From: Pseudomonadota bacterium
GTDB taxonomy: Bacteria; Pseudomonadota; Alphaproteobacteria; Acetobacterales; Acetobacteraceae
Reading direction: 5' to 3'
Assembly: GCA_021826565.1 (NCBI GenBank)
Contig: JAKAZJ010000122.1
Span: forward strand, 1 to 6,409
DNA: 6,409 nt
Shown: piece by piece, positions 1 to 6,409 of the stretch
How positions within the stretch are numbered: position 1 is the stretch's first letter
Layout: each line of letters starts with the position of its first letter
Position numbers and translations under genes: made by a program
The notes under the pieces: generated by a model
Told to the model about the DNA's origin: nothing
The model's database searches: none
The model's input: only the letters and a program-made list of their open reading frames with translations

Positions 1-834
1 CGCGCGGACCGCCACGGCCGGGGCTGGCGCGGCGCCCAGCCCGGCCACGATCCGCCGGCAGATCGCCAGCGCGTGGCGGTCGTCATGCGCGTAATGATCG
101 ACCACGCCCGAGACGCGGGCATGGACCTCGGCCCCGCCGAGTTCCTCGGCCGTGACGTCCTCGCCGGTCGCGGCTTTGACCAGCGGCGGGCCGGCAAGGA
201 AGATCGTGCCCTGGCCGCGCACGATGATGCTTTCATCGGCCATCGCCGGAACGTAGGCGCCGCCCGCGGTGCACGATCCCATCACCGCGGCGATCTGCGG
301 GATGCCGGCAGCGGACAGATTCGCCTGGTTGAAGAAGATGCGGCCGAAATGCTCGCGATCGGGGAAGATATCCTCCTGCAACGGCAGGAACGCGCCGCCG
401 GAATCCACCAGGTACAGGCATGGCAGATGGTTGGCGCGCGCGATCTCCTGCGCGCGCAGGTGCTTCTTCACCGTCATCGGCAGATAGCTGCCGCCTTTCA
501 CGGTTGCGTCGTTGGCGACGATGACGCATTCCCGGCCGGCGACACGACCGATGCCGGTGACGATGCCGGCGGCCGGGGCCTCGTTGTCGTACATCCCGTA
601 GGCCGCCAGCTGCGACAGTTCCAGGAACGGCGTGCCCGGGTCCAGCAGGGCGGCCACGCGGTCGCGCGCCAGCAGCTTGCCGCGTGCCTGGTGGCGCGCG
701 CGCGCCGATGCGCCCCCGCCCTCGGCGACGCGCGCGGCCATGGCGCGCAGCTCGGCCACCAGCGCGCCCATGGCAGCGGCGTTGGCGGCGAATTCGGCGC
801 CGCGCGGGTCGAGCGCGGAACGGATCGCGGTCAT
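1..834 (-). CDS. mccB: 3-methylcrotonyl-CoA carboxylase, carboxyltransferase (beta) subunit, partial
   Basis: The product transfers the carboxyl group from biotin to 3-methylcrotonyl-CoA, giving 3-methylglutaconyl-CoA in leucine breakdown. It works in the cytoplasm with a biotin-bearing alpha subunit that is not in this window. The first 278 codons are present and the frame is still open at the left edge. The family is about 535 residues, so roughly the C-terminal half is missing. Seen in the translation: LDPRG near the start, [11 protein letters not shown] at 50-60, a [10 protein letters not shown] stretch at 106-115, [13 protein letters not shown] at 141-153, the glycine-rich [12 protein letters not shown] at 186-197, and [17 protein letters not shown] at 209-225. 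The last three are typical of methylcrotonyl-CoA rather than propionyl-CoA carboxylase. The ATG overlaps the stop of the upstream ivd gene as ATGA and has no clear ribosome site of its own, so translation is probably coupled. The gene is also called liuB. Family assignment is very secure. Confidence 0.95.
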   Translation of the reverse strand, partial: MTAIRSALDPRGAEFAANAAAMGALVAELRAMAARVAEGGGASARARHQARGKLLARDRVAALLDPGTPFLELSQLAAYGMYDNEAPAAGIVTGIGRVAGRECVIVANDATVKGGSYLPMTVKKHLRAQEIARANHLPCLYLVDSGGAFLPLQEDIFPDREHFGRIFFNQANLSAAGIPQIAAVMGSCTAGGAYVPAMADESIIVRGQGTIFLAGPPLVKAATGEDVTAEELGGAEVHARVSGVVDHYAHDDRHALAICRRIVAGLGAAPAPAVAVRA

Positions 835-2009
835 GCCGTTGCCGCGAACAGCTCGCGCCCGATCAGCATCCGGCGGATTTCCGAGGTTCCGGCGCCGATC
901 TCGTACAGTTTGGCGTCGCGCAGCAGCCGCCCGGTCGGGTAATCATTGATATAGCCGTTGCCGCCGAGACACTGGATCGCGTCCAGCGCCATCGCGGTGG
1001 CGCGCTCGGCGGCATACAGGATCGCTCCGGCGGCATCCTTGCGCGTGGTCAGGCCGCGGTCGCAGGCCTTGGCGACGGCGTACACGTAGGCGCGCGCCGC
1101 GTTCATGGTGGTGTACATGTCCGCAAGCTTGCCTTGCATCAGCTGGAACTCGCCGATCTTCCGGCCGAATTGTTCGCGTTCGTGAACATAGGGGACCACC
1201 GCGTCCAGACAGGCCTGCATGATGCCCAGCGGTCCGCCGGCCAGCACGGCGCGTTCGTAATCGAGGCCGCTCATCAGGATGCGCACGCCCTCGCCCTCAC
1301 GGCCCAGGAGATTTTCCGCCGGCACCTCGCATTCGGTGAACACCAGCTCGGCCGTGTTCGATCCGCGCATCCCGAGCTTGTCGAGTTTCGGCCCCGGCGC
1401 GAACCCCTTGAACCCTTTCTCGATCACGAACGCGGAGATGCCGCGCGGGCCGGCGGCCGGATCGGTTTTCGCATACACCACCAGCACATCGGCGTCCGGG
1501 CCGTTGGTGATCCACATCTTGGTCCCGTTCAGCACGTAGCGATCGCCGCGCCGCTCCGCCCGCAGCCGCATCGCGACCACGTCGGACCCGGCGCTTGGCT
1601 CCGACATCGCCAGCGCGCCGACCGCGGTCCCCGCGATCAGGCCGGGCAGGTAGCGGCGCTTCTGCGCCTCGGTGCCGTTGCGGCGCAGCTGGTTCACGCA
1701 AAGATTGGAATGCGCGCCGTAGGACAGACCCACCGAGGCGGAGGCGCGGGAGATCTCCTCCATCGCCACCACATGTTCCAGATAGCCCATGCCGGCGCCG
1801 CCATATTCCTCCTCCACCGTCACGCCGAGCAGCCCCAGCGCGCCGAGCCGCGGCCATAACTCGGGTGGGAACGCGTTGTCGCGGTCGATCGCGGCGGCGC
1901 GCGGGGCAAGCTCGGCCGCCGCGAAGGCAGCGACCGTTTCGCGCAGCATGTCGGCGGTCTCGCCAAGGCCGAAATCGAGGCCGGCCAGGCGGTTGGAAAG
2001 CGGGGGCAT
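831..2009 (-). CDS. ivd: Isovaleryl-CoA dehydrogenase
   Basis: An FAD-dependent acyl-CoA dehydrogenase that oxidises isovaleryl-CoA to 3-methylcrotonyl-CoA and passes electrons to electron-transfer flavoprotein. Its 392 residues are normal for a bacterial family member. Visible motifs are [10 protein letters not shown] (135-144, flavin and substrate contacts), MWITNG (165-170), [12 protein letters not shown] (289-300), [13 protein letters not shown] (346-358) and [12 protein letters not shown] (369-380). The subtype follows from the catalytic base. Most acyl-CoA dehydrogenases carry it in a YEGT-type motif near the C-terminus, where this protein has GAGTSE. Isovaleryl-CoA dehydrogenases use a glutamate in a GLDxER motif instead, and this protein has GLDYER with Glu252. 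An in-frame stop lies eight codons upstream of the ATG at 2009, so this is the only reasonable start; only a minimal GGA precedes it. It is followed directly by mccB, as in leucine-utilisation (liu) clusters, where it is named liuA. Confidence 0.94.
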   Translation of the reverse strand: MPPLSNRLAGLDFGLGETADMLRETVAAFAAAELAPRAAAIDRDNAFPPELWPRLGALGLLGVTVEEEYGGAGMGYLEHVVAMEEISRASASVGLSYGAHSNLCVNQLRRNGTEAQKRRYLPGLIAGTAVGALAMSEPSAGSDVVAMRLRAERRGDRYVLNGTKMWITNGPDADVLVVYAKTDPAAGPRGISAFVIEKGFKGFAPGPKLDKLGMRGSNTAELVFTECEVPAENLLGREGEGVRILMSGLDYERAVLAGGPLGIMQACLDAVVPYVHEREQFGRKIGEFQLMQGKLADMYTTMNAARAYVYAVAKACDRGLTTRKDAAGAILYAAERATAMALDAIQCLGGNGYINDYPTGRLLRDAKLYEIGAGTSEIRRMLIGRELFAATA

Positions 2010-2060
2010 CGGCGCGGTCCGTTCAGGCCATCAGGGGCAGAGGATGGCGGATTTGGCGTG

Positions 2061-2076
2061 CCGCGGAAAGCCACGG
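2061..2076 (-). terminator. Small hairpin directly after the dciA stop (weak terminator or pausing candidate)
   Basis: On the minus-strand transcript, CCGUGG (2076-2071), a CUUU loop (2070-2067) and CCGCGG (2066-2061) can form a 6-bp stem with one G-U wobble. It begins at the base after the dciA TGA. No U-tract follows, so it is not a standard intrinsic terminator. The plus-strand version has a C-A mismatch and is weaker. Short GC stems are common by chance in such DNA. The rest of the 67-nt spacer (2010-2076) shows no promoter I can support. Confidence 0.22.
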
Positions 2077-2565
2077 TCAGCGGCGTTCAGCCGCCGCCAG
2101 GCGTCGGCCGAGCGCCGCCAGCGCCTCTCGCAACCCGCCCGGGGACAGACTGGCCAGCCGGGCCTCGATCGCGGCCAGGGCGGCCGGGTCGGGCGGCGGC
2201 GGCGCGGGGGGAAGCGGGGCGGCAGTCTCGGTTGCCTGGGTGAAGCGCAGCCGCTGCACCACGGTTCCGCCCAGATGGGTGTTGATCCGTTCCGTCAGCG
2301 CGCCGGCCAGATGTTGCAGCTCCAGCGCCACCGGCCCGGCGCAGGCGATCGTCAGCGTGCCGGCGGTCAGGCGGCGCGGCGTGGTGGCCTGCGCCAGCGC
2401 CGGGCCGACGATCATGCCCCAGTCGGCCAGCAACTGCGCCGCCGCCGGCGCCCGGCGCCGGAACGCCGCCCGCGTCACGCCGGGGACCAGCGCGGCCACC
2501 GGCCGCGGCCCATAGACGTGTCGCGGCGGCGTTGCCATACCAGCGCGCGTGTCAGACCCCGCCAT
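2077..2565 (-). CDS. dciA: DciA-family (DUF721) helicase-loading factor
   Basis: A 162-residue protein of the DUF721 family. DciA proteins bind the replicative helicase DnaB and help load it at replication initiation in bacteria that lack the DnaC/DnaI loaders. The family domain covers about residues 20-108. It shows the recurring family pattern: GPRPVAALVP (19-28), AAAQLLADWGMIVGP (41-55), a basic TTPRRL segment (61-66), and GTLTIACAGPVALELQHL (69-86), followed by a helix ending in INTHLGG (94-100). A proline/alanine-rich linker (about 116-131) leads to a predicted helical tail of low conservation. The ATG at 2565 is chosen because GGAG lies 8 nt upstream. A second in-frame ATG at 2538 (residue 10) has no such site but would remove the 17-nt overlap with mutY. 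The genes downstream on this strand are catabolic and unrelated. Family confidence is good; the helicase-loading role is inferred from studied homologues. Confidence 0.86.
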   Translation of the reverse strand: MAGSDTRAGMATPPRHVYGPRPVAALVPGVTRAAFRRRAPAAAQLLADWGMIVGPALAQATTPRRLTAGTLTIACAGPVALELQHLAGALTERINTHLGGTVVQRLRFTQATETAAPLPPAPPPPDPAALAAIEARLASLSPGGLREALAALGRRLAAAERR

Positions 2566-3619
2566 CTTCCGTGCTCCATCCGCCGCCGCGCTGCTGGGGT
2601 GGTACGACCGCCACCGCCGCCGCCTGCCCTGGCGCGCCGCCCCAGGGACGACGCCGGACCCCTATCTGGTGTGGCTGTCCGAGGCGATGTTGCAGCAGAC
2701 CACGGTCACCGCGGTGATACCTTACTATCAGCGCTTCGTCAGCCGCTTCCCGGATGTGTTCGCCCTGGCCGCGGCGCCGCTGGACGCGGTGCTCGTCGCC
2801 TGGGCCGGGCTGGGTTACTACGCTCGCGCCCGCAATTTGCACGCTGGCGCGCGGGCCGTGGCGGCGCAAGGCGGGTTCCCGCGCGACGTCGCCGGGCTGC
2901 GCGCGCTGCCCGGAGTGGGGCCGTATACCGCGACCGCGATCGCGGCGATCGCGTTCGCGGTTCCGGGCGTCCCGGTGGATGGGAACGTGACGCGGATCGC
3001 GGCGCGGATGGGTGCCGTGACGGCGCCGCTGCCCGCCGCGCGCGCCGCCATCGCCGCGGTTGCCGACGCGCTGGGCACGGATCCGGCGGCGCAGGCCCGG
3101 CCCGGGGATTTCGCCCAGGCGCTGTTCGATCTCGGCGCCACGATCTGCACCTCGGCCGCGCCCGCCTGCGCGCTGTGCCCGTGGCGCGCGGACTGCGCCG
3201 GTCACCGCCTGGGCGTGGCTGGCGAATTGCCGCGCAAGGCCACCAAACCAGCGCGCCCGGCCCGGTTCGGCGCGCATTTCTGGCTGACCGACGCAGCCGG
3301 CCAGGTGCTGCTGCGGCGTCGGCCGGAGACGGGATTGCTGGGCGGGATGATGGAACTGCCCGGCACCGACTGGCGCGCCGCGCCGTGGAGTGCGCCCGAG
3401 GCGCTGGAGGCGGCGCCGATGGCGGCGGACTGGGCGGCACTCGGCCAGGTGCGCCACGGCTTCACCCATTTCACCCTGACCCTGGACGTGTACGCCGCGA
3501 CCGTTCCGGCGATCCATGCCGCCGGCACACTGCGCCCGCAAACCGCATTGCAGGACGCGGCGCTCGCGTCCGTGATGCGCAAATGCGTGGCGCTGGCCCG
3601 GATGGCGGGCGCGGCGTGA
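2549..3619 (+). CDS. mutY: A/G-specific adenine DNA glycosylase MutY
   Basis: Removes adenine mispaired with 8-oxoguanine, preventing G:C to T:A mutations in the GO repair pathway. The 356 residues have the full MutY layout. RRLPWR is at 24-29. The catalytic glutamate is Glu45 in SEAMLQQTTV. The helix-hairpin-helix is LPGVGPYTATAI (120-131), and the catalytic aspartate is Asp144 in VDGNVTR. The 4Fe-4S ligands are Cys200, Cys207, Cys210 and Cys216 with the expected C-x6-C-x2-C-x5-C spacing. The C-terminal NUDIX-like domain that reads 8-oxoguanine starts near 242, and its FTHF loop (305-308) matches the known F-S-H recognition loop. The start is taken as GTG at 2549, which gives the usual short N-terminus; no ribosome site is obvious. 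The 5' end overlaps divergent dciA, and the TGA overlaps the next gene's GTG. Confidence 0.96.
   Translation: MSDPAIFRAPSAAALLGWYDRHRRRLPWRAAPGTTPDPYLVWLSEAMLQQTTVTAVIPYYQRFVSRFPDVFALAAAPLDAVLVAWAGLGYYARARNLHAGARAVAAQGGFPRDVAGLRALPGVGPYTATAIAAIAFAVPGVPVDGNVTRIAARMGAVTAPLPAARAAIAAVADALGTDPAAQARPGDFAQALFDLGATICTSAAPACALCPWRADCAGHRLGVAGELPRKATKPARPARFGAHFWLTDAAGQVLLRRRPETGLLGGMMELPGTDWRAAPWSAPEALEAAPMAADWAALGQVRHGFTHFTLTLDVYAATVPAIHAAGTLRPQTALQDAALASVMRKCVALARMAGAA
2574..2577 (-). promoter_or_regulatory. Shine-Dalgarno candidate for dciA
   Basis: GGAG on the minus strand sits 8 nt before the ATG at 2565. It lies inside the mutY coding region. It is the reason for choosing the longer DciA form over the ATG at 2538, which has no purine-rich site in front of it. 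Confidence 0.4.
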
Positions 3620-4725
3620 AGATCCTGGAAATCGCCAACGTCGATTTCTCGCTGCGCCAGTTCGTGCTGCCGCTGATGCGCGCGATGCGCGCGGCCGGGC
3701 ACGAGGTGATCGGCGTCTCCGCCGACGGACCGCTGCTCGCGGATATTCGCGCCGAGGGGTTCCGCGTGATCCCGGTCCCGTTCGCGCGCAGCACGTCCCC
3801 GCGCGCGCATCTGGCGGCCTTTCGCGCCCTGGTCCGGCTGATGCGTGCTGAACGCCCCGATCTGGTGCACGCGCATATGCCGATCAGCGGATTCCTGGCG
3901 CGCGCGGCCGCCCGGGCGACCGGTGTGCCGCGCGTCGCCTATACCTGCCACGGTTTTCTGTTCAAACAGGAAGGCAGCCGCAAGCGCCGCGTCACCGCCT
4001 TCGTCATGGAATGGCTTGGCGGCCGGCTGACCGATATTTTCCTGACCGTCTCGGTGGCGGAGGCGGCGGAGGCGCGCCGTCGCGGTATTGCCCGCGGCGC
4101 GGTGGCGGTGGGCAACGGGCGCGACCCGGCGCGGTTCCGCCCGGACCCGGACGCACGCGCCCGGCTGCGCGCCGCGTTGGGCACGCCGGAGGATCGGCCG
4201 GTGATCCTCGCGGTCTCGCGCCTGGTGCGCACCAAGGGTTATCCCGAACTCGCCGCGGCGATGCGCATGGTGCCGGCGGCGGAGCTTTGGGTGGTGGGCG
4301 AACGCCTGGCGTCCGATCCCGGCCCCGACATGAATGCACTGCTGGACGCAGCCGGGCTCGGTCCGCGACTGCGGCGGCTGGGCTACCGCGCCGATATGCC
4401 CGCGGTGATGGCCGCGGCCGATATCTTCACCCTGCCGAGCTATTTCGAGGGTCTGCCGGTCTCGATCATCGAGGCGATGCTATGCGGTCTGCCGGTCGTG
4501 GCCTCCGACATCCCAGGCCCGCGCGAGCAGGTGGTGCCGGAGGAGACCGGGCTGCTGGTGCCGGCGCATGATGCGCGCGCGCTGGCCGCCGCGCTCACGC
4601 GCCTGATCGCCGAGCCGGACACGCGCGCGCGCATGGGGGCCGCCGGCCGGGTGCGCGCCGAAGTGCTGTTCGACGAGCGCAAGATCATCGCCCGGACCCT
4701 GGACCTGCTGGGGCTGCGGGGCTAA
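3616..4725 (+). CDS. Family 4 glycosyltransferase, CapM-like
   Basis: A 369-residue GT-B fold, retaining glycosyltransferase of family GT4. Such enzymes transfer a sugar from a nucleotide-sugar donor to a lipid or glycan acceptor during capsule, exopolysaccharide or lipopolysaccharide synthesis at the inner face of the membrane. The N-terminal half opens with [19 protein letters not shown] (2-20), the style of CapM-like enzymes, then HAHMPISG (85-92) and TCHGF (110-114). The C-terminal donor domain begins near 196 with [16 protein letters not shown]; Arg202 and Lys207 are likely donor-phosphate contacts. It contains the E-x7-E motif at Glu278 and Glu286 (FEGLP...IIEAM). There is no signal peptide or clear membrane segment. 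The GTG at 3616 overlaps the mutY TGA as GTGA, which suggests coupled translation. The frame is open far upstream, but only the part from 3616 matches the family. Donor and acceptor cannot be predicted. Confidence 0.92.
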   Translation: MKILEIANVDFSLRQFVLPLMRAMRAAGHEVIGVSADGPLLADIRAEGFRVIPVPFARSTSPRAHLAAFRALVRLMRAERPDLVHAHMPISGFLARAAARATGVPRVAYTCHGFLFKQEGSRKRRVTAFVMEWLGGRLTDIFLTVSVAEAAEARRRGIARGAVAVGNGRDPARFRPDPDARARLRAALGTPEDRPVILAVSRLVRTKGYPELAAAMRMVPAAELWVVGERLASDPGPDMNALLDAAGLGPRLRRLGYRADMPAVMAAADIFTLPSYFEGLPVSIIEAMLCGLPVVASDIPGPREQVVPEETGLLVPAHDARALAAALTRLIAEPDTRARMGAAGRVRAEVLFDERKIIARTLDLLGLRG

Positions 4726-4739
4726 TGCGCGGCGCATGA
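4725..4739 (+). other. Four-codon ORF bridging the glycosyltransferase stop and purH start
   Basis: ATG-CGC-GGC-GCA-TGA. Its ATG shares one base with the glycosyltransferase stop (TAATG), and its TGA overlaps the purH start (ATGA). It could be a relay for reinitiating ribosomes in front of purH, which has no clear Shine-Dalgarno site. With only 15 bases, coincidence is a real possibility. Confidence 0.2.
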
Positions 4740-6310
4740 ACGATATCGCCCCGATCCGACGCGCCCTGATCTCGGTCTCCGACAAGACCGGCCTGCTGCC
4801 CTTCGCCACCGCGCTGGCCGCAGCGGGGGTTGAGATCCTGTCCACCGGCGGCTCCGCCGGCGCGCTGCGCGCGGGCGGGGTCGCGGTGACCGAGGTTTCG
4901 GAACACACCGGATTTCCCGAGATCCTGGATGGGCGGGTCAAGACCCTGGTGCCGCAGATCCATGGCGGGCTACTGGGCCGGCGCGATTCGGCGGCGCATC
5001 TGGCGCAGATGGCCGAACACGGGATCGCGCCGATCGACCTGCTGGTGGTCAATCTCTATCCGTTCGAGGCCACCGTGGCGCGCGGCGCGGCGGCCGAGGA
5101 TTGTGTGGAGAACATTGATATCGGCGGCCCCGCGCTGATCCGCGCCGCGGCGAAGAACCACGATTTCGTGACCGTGGTGATCGAGCCGGCGCAGTATCAG
5201 GAGGTGCTGGCGGAACTGGCAGCGGCGGGCGGCACCAGCCTGGGCCTGCGCCGCCGCTTCGCCGGCGCGGCCTATGCCCGCACCGCCGCCTATGACAGCG
5301 CGATCGCCGCCTGGTTCGCCGCCGAGGGCCAGGAGATTTTCCCGTCCCGCCTCAGCCTGTCCGGCAGCTTGCGCCAGACGCTGCGCTACGGCGAGAACCC
5401 GCATCAGCAAGCCGCGTTCTACGCCACCACGGCGCGCCCCGGCGTGGCGACCGCGACCCAGGCGCAGGGCAAGGAAGTATCGTACAACAACCTCAATGAC
5501 ACCGACGCCGCGTATGAATGTGTGGCGGAGTTCGACGCGCCCACCGTGGTGATCGTCAAGCACGCCAATCCGTGCGGCGTGGCCTCCGGCGCGGATCTGG
5601 CCGCGGCCTGGGATGCGGCGTTGCGCTGCGATCCGGTCTCGGCGTTCGGCGGCATCGTCGCGGTGAACCGGACCTTGGACCGGGCGGCGGCGGAGAAGAT
5701 TGCGGCGATCTTCACCGAAGTGATCATCGCCCCGGATGCCGATGACGCCGCGCGCGCGGTGCTGGCGAAGAAGAAGAATCTGCGGCTGTTGCTGGCTGGC
5801 GGATTGCCGGATCCGGCGGCGCCGGGGCTGACATATCGTTCGGTTTCGGGCGGGTTTCTGGCGCAGACGCGGGATGCGGGGCGGGTTGCGCGCGCGGCGT
5901 TGCGGGTGGTGACGCAGCGGGCGCCGACCGAGGCCGAATGGACCGACCTGCTGTTCGCATTCCGGGTCTGCAAGCACGTGAAATCCAACGCGATCGTCTA
6001 TGCGAAGGCGGGCGCCACCGTGGGGATCGGCGCGGGGCAGATGAGCCGGGTAGATTCCGCGCGCATCGCCGCCTGGAAAAGCGCCGAGGCGGCGAAGGCG
6101 GCCGGGCTGGACACGCCCCTGGCGGCGGGCAGCGTGGTCGCCTCGGACGCGTTCTTCCCGTTCGCGGACGGGCTGGAGGCCGCGGTCGCGGCCGGGGCCA
6201 CGGCGGTGATCCAGCCGGGTGGGTCGATCCGCGATGCCGAGGTGATCGCCGCGGCGGACGCGGCCGGGATTGCGATGGTACTCACCGGGATGCGGCATTT
6301 CCGCCACTGA
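4736..6310 (+). CDS. purH: Bifunctional AICAR formyltransferase / IMP cyclohydrolase PurH
   Basis: Catalyses the last two steps of de novo purine synthesis: formylation of AICAR with 10-formyl-tetrahydrofolate, then ring closure to IMP. The 524 residues are full length. The N-terminal cyclohydrolase domain (about 8-150) has [11 protein letters not shown] (10-20), [11 protein letters not shown] (34-44), [21 protein letters not shown] (60-80) and [17 protein letters not shown] (126-142). The transformylase domain has RYGENPHQ (217-224), [10 protein letters not shown] (250-259), the catalytic Lys275-His276 pair in [16 protein letters not shown] (299-306), [13 protein letters not shown] (412-424), [12 protein letters not shown] (434-445), FFPFADG (473-479) and the conserved C-terminal MRHFRH. 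The ATG is 10 nt after the glycosyltransferase stop. No strong ribosome site is seen, so coupling with the upstream gene is plausible. Base usage shifts within about 5761-5940, but the reading frame is intact. Confidence 0.98.
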   Translation: MNDIAPIRRALISVSDKTGLLPFATALAAAGVEILSTGGSAGALRAGGVAVTEVSEHTGFPEILDGRVKTLVPQIHGGLLGRRDSAAHLAQMAEHGIAPIDLLVVNLYPFEATVARGAAAEDCVENIDIGGPALIRAAAKNHDFVTVVIEPAQYQEVLAELAAAGGTSLGLRRRFAGAAYARTAAYDSAIAAWFAAEGQEIFPSRLSLSGSLRQTLRYGENPHQQAAFYATTARPGVATATQAQGKEVSYNNLNDTDAAYECVAEFDAPTVVIVKHANPCGVASGADLAAAWDAALRCDPVSAFGGIVAVNRTLDRAAAEKIAAIFTEVIIAPDADDAARAVLAKKKNLRLLLAGGLPDPAAPGLTYRSVSGGFLAQTRDAGRVARAALRVVTQRAPTEAEWTDLLFAFRVCKHVKSNAIVYAKAGATVGIGAGQMSRVDSARIAAWKSAEAAKAAGLDTPLAAGSVVASDAFFPFADGLEAAVAAGATAVIQPGGSIRDAEVIAAADAAGIAMVLTGMRHFRH

Positions 6311-6353
6311 TACCTGCCTTGCCCATCCGGCCCCACCGCGGCACTCTGTCGCC

Positions 6354-6409
6354 ATGCCAGCCTCCGCCACCGCCCGCGCCGCGATGGCGCATCTGTCGGC
6401 CGACCCGCG
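6354..6409 (+). CDS. Possible start of a further gene, cut by the window edge
   Basis: An ATG at 6354 opens a frame of 18 codons reading [18 protein letters not shown] to the right edge. The upstream 43 nt after purH (6311-6353) contain no Shine-Dalgarno sequence and no clear terminator. The A-x-x-HL-x-x-DP pattern resembles the N-terminus of some AlkA-type DNA-3-methyladenine glycosylases, but 18 residues are too few to name it. Support is the open frame, its position on the same strand after purH and the high GC at third positions. Confidence 0.4.
   Translation, partial: MPASATARAAMAHLSADP

Noticed and set aside
684..1859. 391-codon open frame antisense to ivd, and a similar 289-codon one at 73-942 opposite mccB
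   Set aside because: Both are complementary shadows of well-conserved genes and contain no domain pattern.
831..2009. Apparent loss of the catalytic glutamate in an acyl-CoA dehydrogenase
   Set aside because: The usual C-terminal glutamate position is not glutamate, but Glu252 in GLDYER is the known base of isovaleryl-CoA dehydrogenases, so the enzyme is expected to be active.
2178..2219. G-rich run that might form a G-quadruplex on the plus strand
   Set aside because: The G-tracts are separated by one 12-nt loop, and the run is simply the complement of the proline/alanine-rich linker codons of dciA.
2936..2952. Two copies of the palindrome GCGATCGC nine bases apart, resembling the cyanobacterial HIP1 element
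   Set aside because: They encode the Ala-Ile-Ala repeat of the MutY helix-hairpin-helix region and arise from codon choice; the genes here are not cyanobacterial.
1789..4725. A single 978-codon open frame ending with the glycosyltransferase
   Set aside because: Only the part from 3616 matches a protein family. The earlier part is antisense to ivd and dciA and out of frame with mutY, and its translation is low-complexity Arg/Ala/Gly. It is a long stop-free run caused by high GC, not a fusion protein.
4970..6370. 466-codon open frame antisense to purH
   Set aside because: It lies opposite a fully conserved purH, and its translation is Arg/Gly/His-rich with no recognisable motif. Stop codons are rare on both strands in this composition.
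1..6409. Searches by eye for tRNA or rRNA genes, CRISPR repeats, insertion sequence ends, long direct repeats and riboswitch-like leaders
   Set aside because: None found. Apart from the 67-nt and 43-nt gaps, nearly every base is in a conserved coding region, leaving no gene-free stretch over 300 bases.

Overview
The window is GC-rich and densely coded, and holds parts of two divergent gene blocks. Codons mostly end in G or C and start regions lack strong Shine-Dalgarno sequences. Protein similarity points to an alphaproteobacterium, most likely Rhodospirillales/Acetobacteraceae. The taxon is an inference from gene content and composition, not from a marker gene.

Left block (minus strand, read from about 2565 down to 1): dciA (a DUF721 replicative-helicase loading factor), a 67-nt spacer with a small hairpin directly after the dciA stop, ivd (isovaleryl-CoA dehydrogenase), then mccB (3-methylcrotonyl-CoA carboxylase carboxyltransferase subunit). 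The mccB gene overlaps the ivd stop as ATGA and runs off the left edge. The ivd and mccB products catalyse consecutive-stage steps of leucine/isovalerate breakdown: isovaleryl-CoA to 3-methylcrotonyl-CoA, then carboxylation to 3-methylglutaconyl-CoA. The biotin subunit and the later genes of the pathway would be expected beyond the left edge.

Right block (plus strand, 2549 to 6310): mutY (adenine DNA glycosylase), a CapM-like family 4 glycosyltransferase that starts on a GTG overlapping the mutY stop, and purH (bifunctional AICAR formyltransferase/IMP cyclohydrolase). After purH comes a 43-nt gap and the first 18 codons of another possible gene cut by the right edge. The tight spacing suggests co-transcription, although repair, surface glycan synthesis and purine synthesis are not functionally linked in any obvious way.

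All complete genes look intact and belong to known families. I found no mobile element, CRISPR array, RNA gene or clearly new system. The points most worth a second look are a 4-codon ORF bridging the glycosyltransferase stop and the purH start, the overlapping divergent 5' ends of dciA and mutY, the glycosyltransferase inserted between housekeeping genes, and a local base-composition switch inside purH.
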